From: Verrucomicrobiota bacterium
GTDB lineage: Bacteria; Verrucomicrobiota; Verrucomicrobiia; Limisphaerales; JADLHS01
DNA length: 8,204 nucleotides
Assembly: GCA_004297495.1 (NCBI GenBank)
Contig: SCTL01000715.1
Coordinates: forward strand, 1-8,204
Direction: 5' to 3'
A model generated the notes under the pieces. The model was given only the letters and a program-made list of their open reading frames with translations, was not told where the DNA came from and searched no databases. The number at the start of each line of letters is the position of its first letter. The first letter of the stretch is position 1. Below are positions 5,878 to 8,204 of the stretch, piece by piece. The translations under genes were made by a program, and so were the position numbers.

Positions 5878-5881
5878 AAAT

Positions 5882-7738
5882 TTAGTGCGATGGCAACGAA
5901 CATGGGGCAAAGGTCGCGTGTTCAAATTCGTCGTTATCTTTGGGGATTCTCCGGGCAGTGAACACCGAATTTGTTGAATCCCAATGAACGATGAACAGTG
6001 CGCCTGCGGAACCGGTAAACAACGAATCACCTGAATGCGTAATCAGCAAGTCTCCCACATAATTAGTGAAATAGGACTGAGACACCTTCAAAAGCTGAGA
6101 AGAAGTCAAATCGCATACGTAAAGGTCTTGATTCGCCGGGATGAAATCAAAATCCTCGGCGTCAATGCCTGCTGCAACCCAATTGGTCGTCTGGTACGTT
6201 GTGACCAACCCATCTGCATCAATCGCGTAAATCTTGTGTTGCGACTCATCACCAGTCAGAAGCTTTCCGGCCCACGGCCCCCAACTTGACGTATCGTTTG
6301 GAATGGTGATCGCCCCCTCCAAGTGAGGCGTAACTATGTTGGTGATAAACGTGGGATGGCCCTGAAAGTCCACACGCCAAATCCCTTTTGCTGAAGTAAA
6401 ATATTGGTCATCGCTTGTGACAGCGATCAGCTGATTGCTGAACACTCCAGTCTCATCCAAGTAAAGACCTCCACGCAAAACCGACGCGCTTCCAAACGTG
6501 GCGTTTGTCAGCGTCGCCCAATTAAGGTTGGAACTGCTCCCGTCGGCGGAAAGCCACCCGACGTGAGCTCCGCTTCCGAAAAACATATCTCCATTCGTGA
6601 AACCGCCAACATTCGTTTTGACGATCGCAATTTTTACTTCGTTGGCAATTCCTTGAATCCCCGACCACGCGTTGGTCGTTAATTGCCCGGTTTCGTTGGT
6701 CGCCACGCGCAGGAAGTTAAACGGGTTGCCAGACGAGTAATTCATGGAAAGGATCAATGAGTTCGTTGTGGGGCTATAATCAATTCCGACTGGATTGTGT
6801 AAATTTGTTACAACTGTAAAGCGAATGCCCGGATTGTCTTCAATTTGAATTTCTGCAGAGGAGTGAAGGGAGTTCACTAAATAGCCATTTGTCACAACGA
6901 GGGTAAGACTGACGGTCTCTGCAGGCTCAAATGGCTGATCCGCGCGCGGGGAAATCCAAATAAACGACGTTGGTTGAGACCCTGCCGGCACATCCACATG
7001 GTCTAGGATTTGAGTGTAATCAATCCCATTCTCGGCAGTTCCTCCGATTAAGTAGTAAACCCTAACCGCGCTTGCTGAAAATGATCCATTAAGCACGTAC
7101 AGACTTCCTACAATGCCATCACTGCTATTTGTTGAACTCGGTTCTTTTGCATTCAGGTTTGGAAATACATTGATGATCTGCGTTCCCGAAACGCCTCGAA
7201 AAAATTGGTTCGGCACTCCGCTTATCAAGACGGGATCGAAATAAATCTGATTTGTTCCCGAGGGGCTGCTCATTATCTGTCCATAATGCCAGAGAGTTTC
7301 ATTCAAATTCGTCTTGCTCAGCAATTGGTAGTAAACGTTCGGCTTTGTGTTATGCAGGGTCAAGTATGCGTAGTTGTTGGTCACGCTAATAAGTTCAATC
7401 CACAAATCGTCCGGACCGTAATTCAACTCCTCGGGACCATTGGATTCTTCGCTGTCGAACCCAAACAGACCGATCGTCATTTCCGACATCAGTTGCCGCG
7501 TTTCCTCCAACGCCCCGTAATCCACGCTCTGATCCTGAACCACAAAGATATTGTTGCTCAGGCAAACCGTGTTTAACTCGGGGAACGGGTTGAATGGAAG
7601 TGGCGGTTGGTTCGTGTGTTGCGCCGAGAAATAGGCGACTGACTGCGAGGCAACCGTCTCGGGTTGTAAAATCAAGCAGACCATTGCCAACATAACCAGA
7701 CACAGACAACCCGCCGCACTGCCTTGCAAAGCTTTCAT
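5882..7738 (-). CDS. Large secreted protein with Calx-beta-like and propeller-like regions, 618 aa
   Basis: A predicted extracellular protein. A signal peptide lies at 1-31 (CLCLVMLAMVCLIL, 11-24, with cleavage near VASQS). Residues about 112-183 resemble the Y-x-L-x-S-x-T-N-L...W...F-x-R module common in verrucomicrobial secreted proteins (VYYQLLSKTNLNETLW, 135-150). Residues about 205-302 look Calx-beta-like (GTAENGIDYTQIL, 233-245; SAEIQIEDN, 294-302). Residues about 305-600 hold repeated strand patterns such as GIDYSPTTNSLILSM, KGIWRVDFQGH and DLYVCDLTSSQLLKV, suggesting a beta-propeller of the SMP-30/ScyD kind. The protein is rich in Asn, Thr and Ser. It lacks a C-terminal PEP-CTERM anchor, which the next gene supplies. 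The chosen ATG has AAGGA six bases upstream (7745-7749) and gives the signal peptide. The frame is open to 8077, and an in-frame ATG at 7957 also has GGAG, so a 73-residue extension is possible. Ligand or substrate unknown. Confidence 0.8.
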   Translation of the reverse strand: MKALQGSAAGCLCLVMLAMVCLILQPETVASQSVAYFSAQHTNQPPLPFNPFPELNTVCLSNNIFVVQDQSVDYGALEETRQLMSEMTIGLFGFDSEESNGPEELNYGPDDLWIELISVTNNYAYLTLHNTKPNVYYQLLSKTNLNETLWHYGQIMSSPSGTNQIYFDPVLISGVPNQFFRGVSGTQIINVFPNLNAKEPSSTNSSDGIVGSLYVLNGSFSASAVRVYYLIGGTAENGIDYTQILDHVDVPAGSQPTSFIWISPRADQPFEPAETVSLTLVVTNGYLVNSLHSSAEIQIEDNPGIRFTVVTNLHNPVGIDYSPTTNSLILSMNYSSGNPFNFLRVATNETGQLTTNAWSGIQGIANEVKIAIVKTNVGGFTNGDMFFGSGAHVGWLSADGSSSNLNWATLTNATFGSASVLRGGLYLDETGVFSNQLIAVTSDDQYFTSAKGIWRVDFQGHPTFITNIVTPHLEGAITIPNDTSSWGPWAGKLLTGDESQHKIYAIDADGLVTTYQTTNWVAAGIDAEDFDFIPANQDLYVCDLTSSQLLKVSQSYFTNYVGDLLITHSGDSLFTGSAGALFIVHWDSTNSVFTARRIPKDNDEFEHATFAPCSLPSH

Positions 7739-8204
7739 AGTGTTTCCTTCTGCGCTGTTTGCTTTGCAATTCCGCGGCCAACTGCGCGACAAGCGAATTC
7801 CCGCACAAACTCGAACTCGCGACGTAAGACCAAGCGTGTGTCGCATGCGTTTTGCGCGAAATTTCCACACATCGGTGGCCGGGTTGTGGTTGAAGTTTTG
7901 GCGGAGGGCGAATACGCAACCCATTACCACCCGTGCGATCAGTTCGAGGGCTTTCATGGTTTTCTCCGGTTGATTTTCAATCCCGAGACTTCCCTGCCTT
8001 GAGATTGATTCTGTTTCTTTGTGGAATTGGCCCGGGAAAGACTTCAGCCAACCTCGCACACACGTCCCTCCTAACAAATGTTCGGTGCGCCGTCAATCTT
8101 CCTTCTTTGTATCTCATCCCCGTGTCCTCGGATAATTTGCGAAAAGCAGTTTGTACGCAGGTCGCGCGACTGCTAAAGGAGGAGAGGTTGAGGCAAAACC
8201 TCTC
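7739..8204. other. Upstream region of the secreted-protein operon, no separate gene supported
   Basis: These 466 bases lie upstream of the 618-aa gene. The minus-strand frame is open from 8077 to 7738 and continues into that gene. An in-frame ATG at 7957 has GGAG at 7964-7967 with a 6-base spacer and would begin MKALELIARVVMGCVFALRQ. The following 53 residues are basic, Trp/Arg-rich and not like a signal peptide. The section may be a translated extension, a regulatory leader, or a decayed or repeated upstream gene end. No convincing promoter was found. An inverted repeat ends the window. Confidence 0.4.
8182..8204. terminator. Inverted repeat at the window edge, possible cut terminator
   Basis: GAGAGGTT (8182-8189) and AACCTCTC (8197-8204) are perfect reverse complements around the 7-base loop GAGGCAA. 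The left arm is preceded by AAAGGAG, so the stem may extend beyond the edge, where a matching T-rich tail would complete a terminator for a gene outside. This cannot be decided from the window. Confidence 0.45.

Noticed and set aside
7810..7948. Inverted repeat CTCGAACT (7810-7817) and AGTTCGAG (7941-7948)
   Set aside because: Only 8 bp with arms 123 bases apart and no extension of the stem; consistent with chance.
8068..8096. Minus-strand promoter TTGACG, 17 bases, TAGGAG
   Set aside because: The -35 is good, but the -10 matches the consensus at only 3 of 6 positions.

Overview
The window looks like a piece of a Verrucomicrobiota chromosome, probably from the Pedosphaera/Limisphaerales side. 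This is an inference from gene content: a GC-rich housekeeping half, a phosphoesterase of the beta-propeller-linked type, a PEP-CTERM (exosortase substrate) protein, and a large Asn/Thr-rich secreted protein with Calx-beta-like and propeller-like parts. No rRNA or tRNA is present to confirm the placement.

Layout, plus strand: the 3' part of a PF04185-like phosphoesterase gene (2-1267) is followed by a leader region (about 1300-1471) and a plant/cyanobacterial-type acetolactate synthase large subunit, ilvB (1504-3402). The leader is the most notable part of the window. A short ORF at 1342-1419 encodes 25 residues with four consecutive valines and ten branched-chain residues. It is followed by a strong GNRA-loop intrinsic terminator (1436-1471) only 32 bases before ilvB. 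An alternative pairing (1396-1405 with 1443-1455) excludes both the terminator and an upstream hairpin. This is the segment 1:2 / 2:3 / 3:4 logic of ribosome-mediated attenuation, and a candidate promoter places the transcript start almost on the leader ATG. No ilvN follows.

Middle: downstream of ilvB lie a GC-rich 13-bp hairpin, a degenerate array of eleven 21-bp tandem units (3439-3669) and a perfect 14-bp palindrome (3721-3734). Convergent to ilvB on the minus strand is a compact three-gene cassette (5065 to 3773): an unrecognised 130-aa protein, an unrecognised 51-aa protein that starts in an ATGA overlap with it, and a soluble class III nucleotide cyclase with all six canonical catalytic positions intact. 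Its base composition is visibly less GC-rich than ilvB.

Right part, minus strand: a two-gene operon with a 4-base gap. It encodes a 618-aa secreted protein (7738 to 5882) without a C-terminal anchor and a 208-aa PEP-CTERM protein (5877 to 5251). The reading frame of the first gene is open for a further 113 codons upstream, and a second ATG with its own ribosome binding site lies 73 codons before the signal peptide. The far right edge carries an inverted repeat, probably part of a terminator cut by the window.
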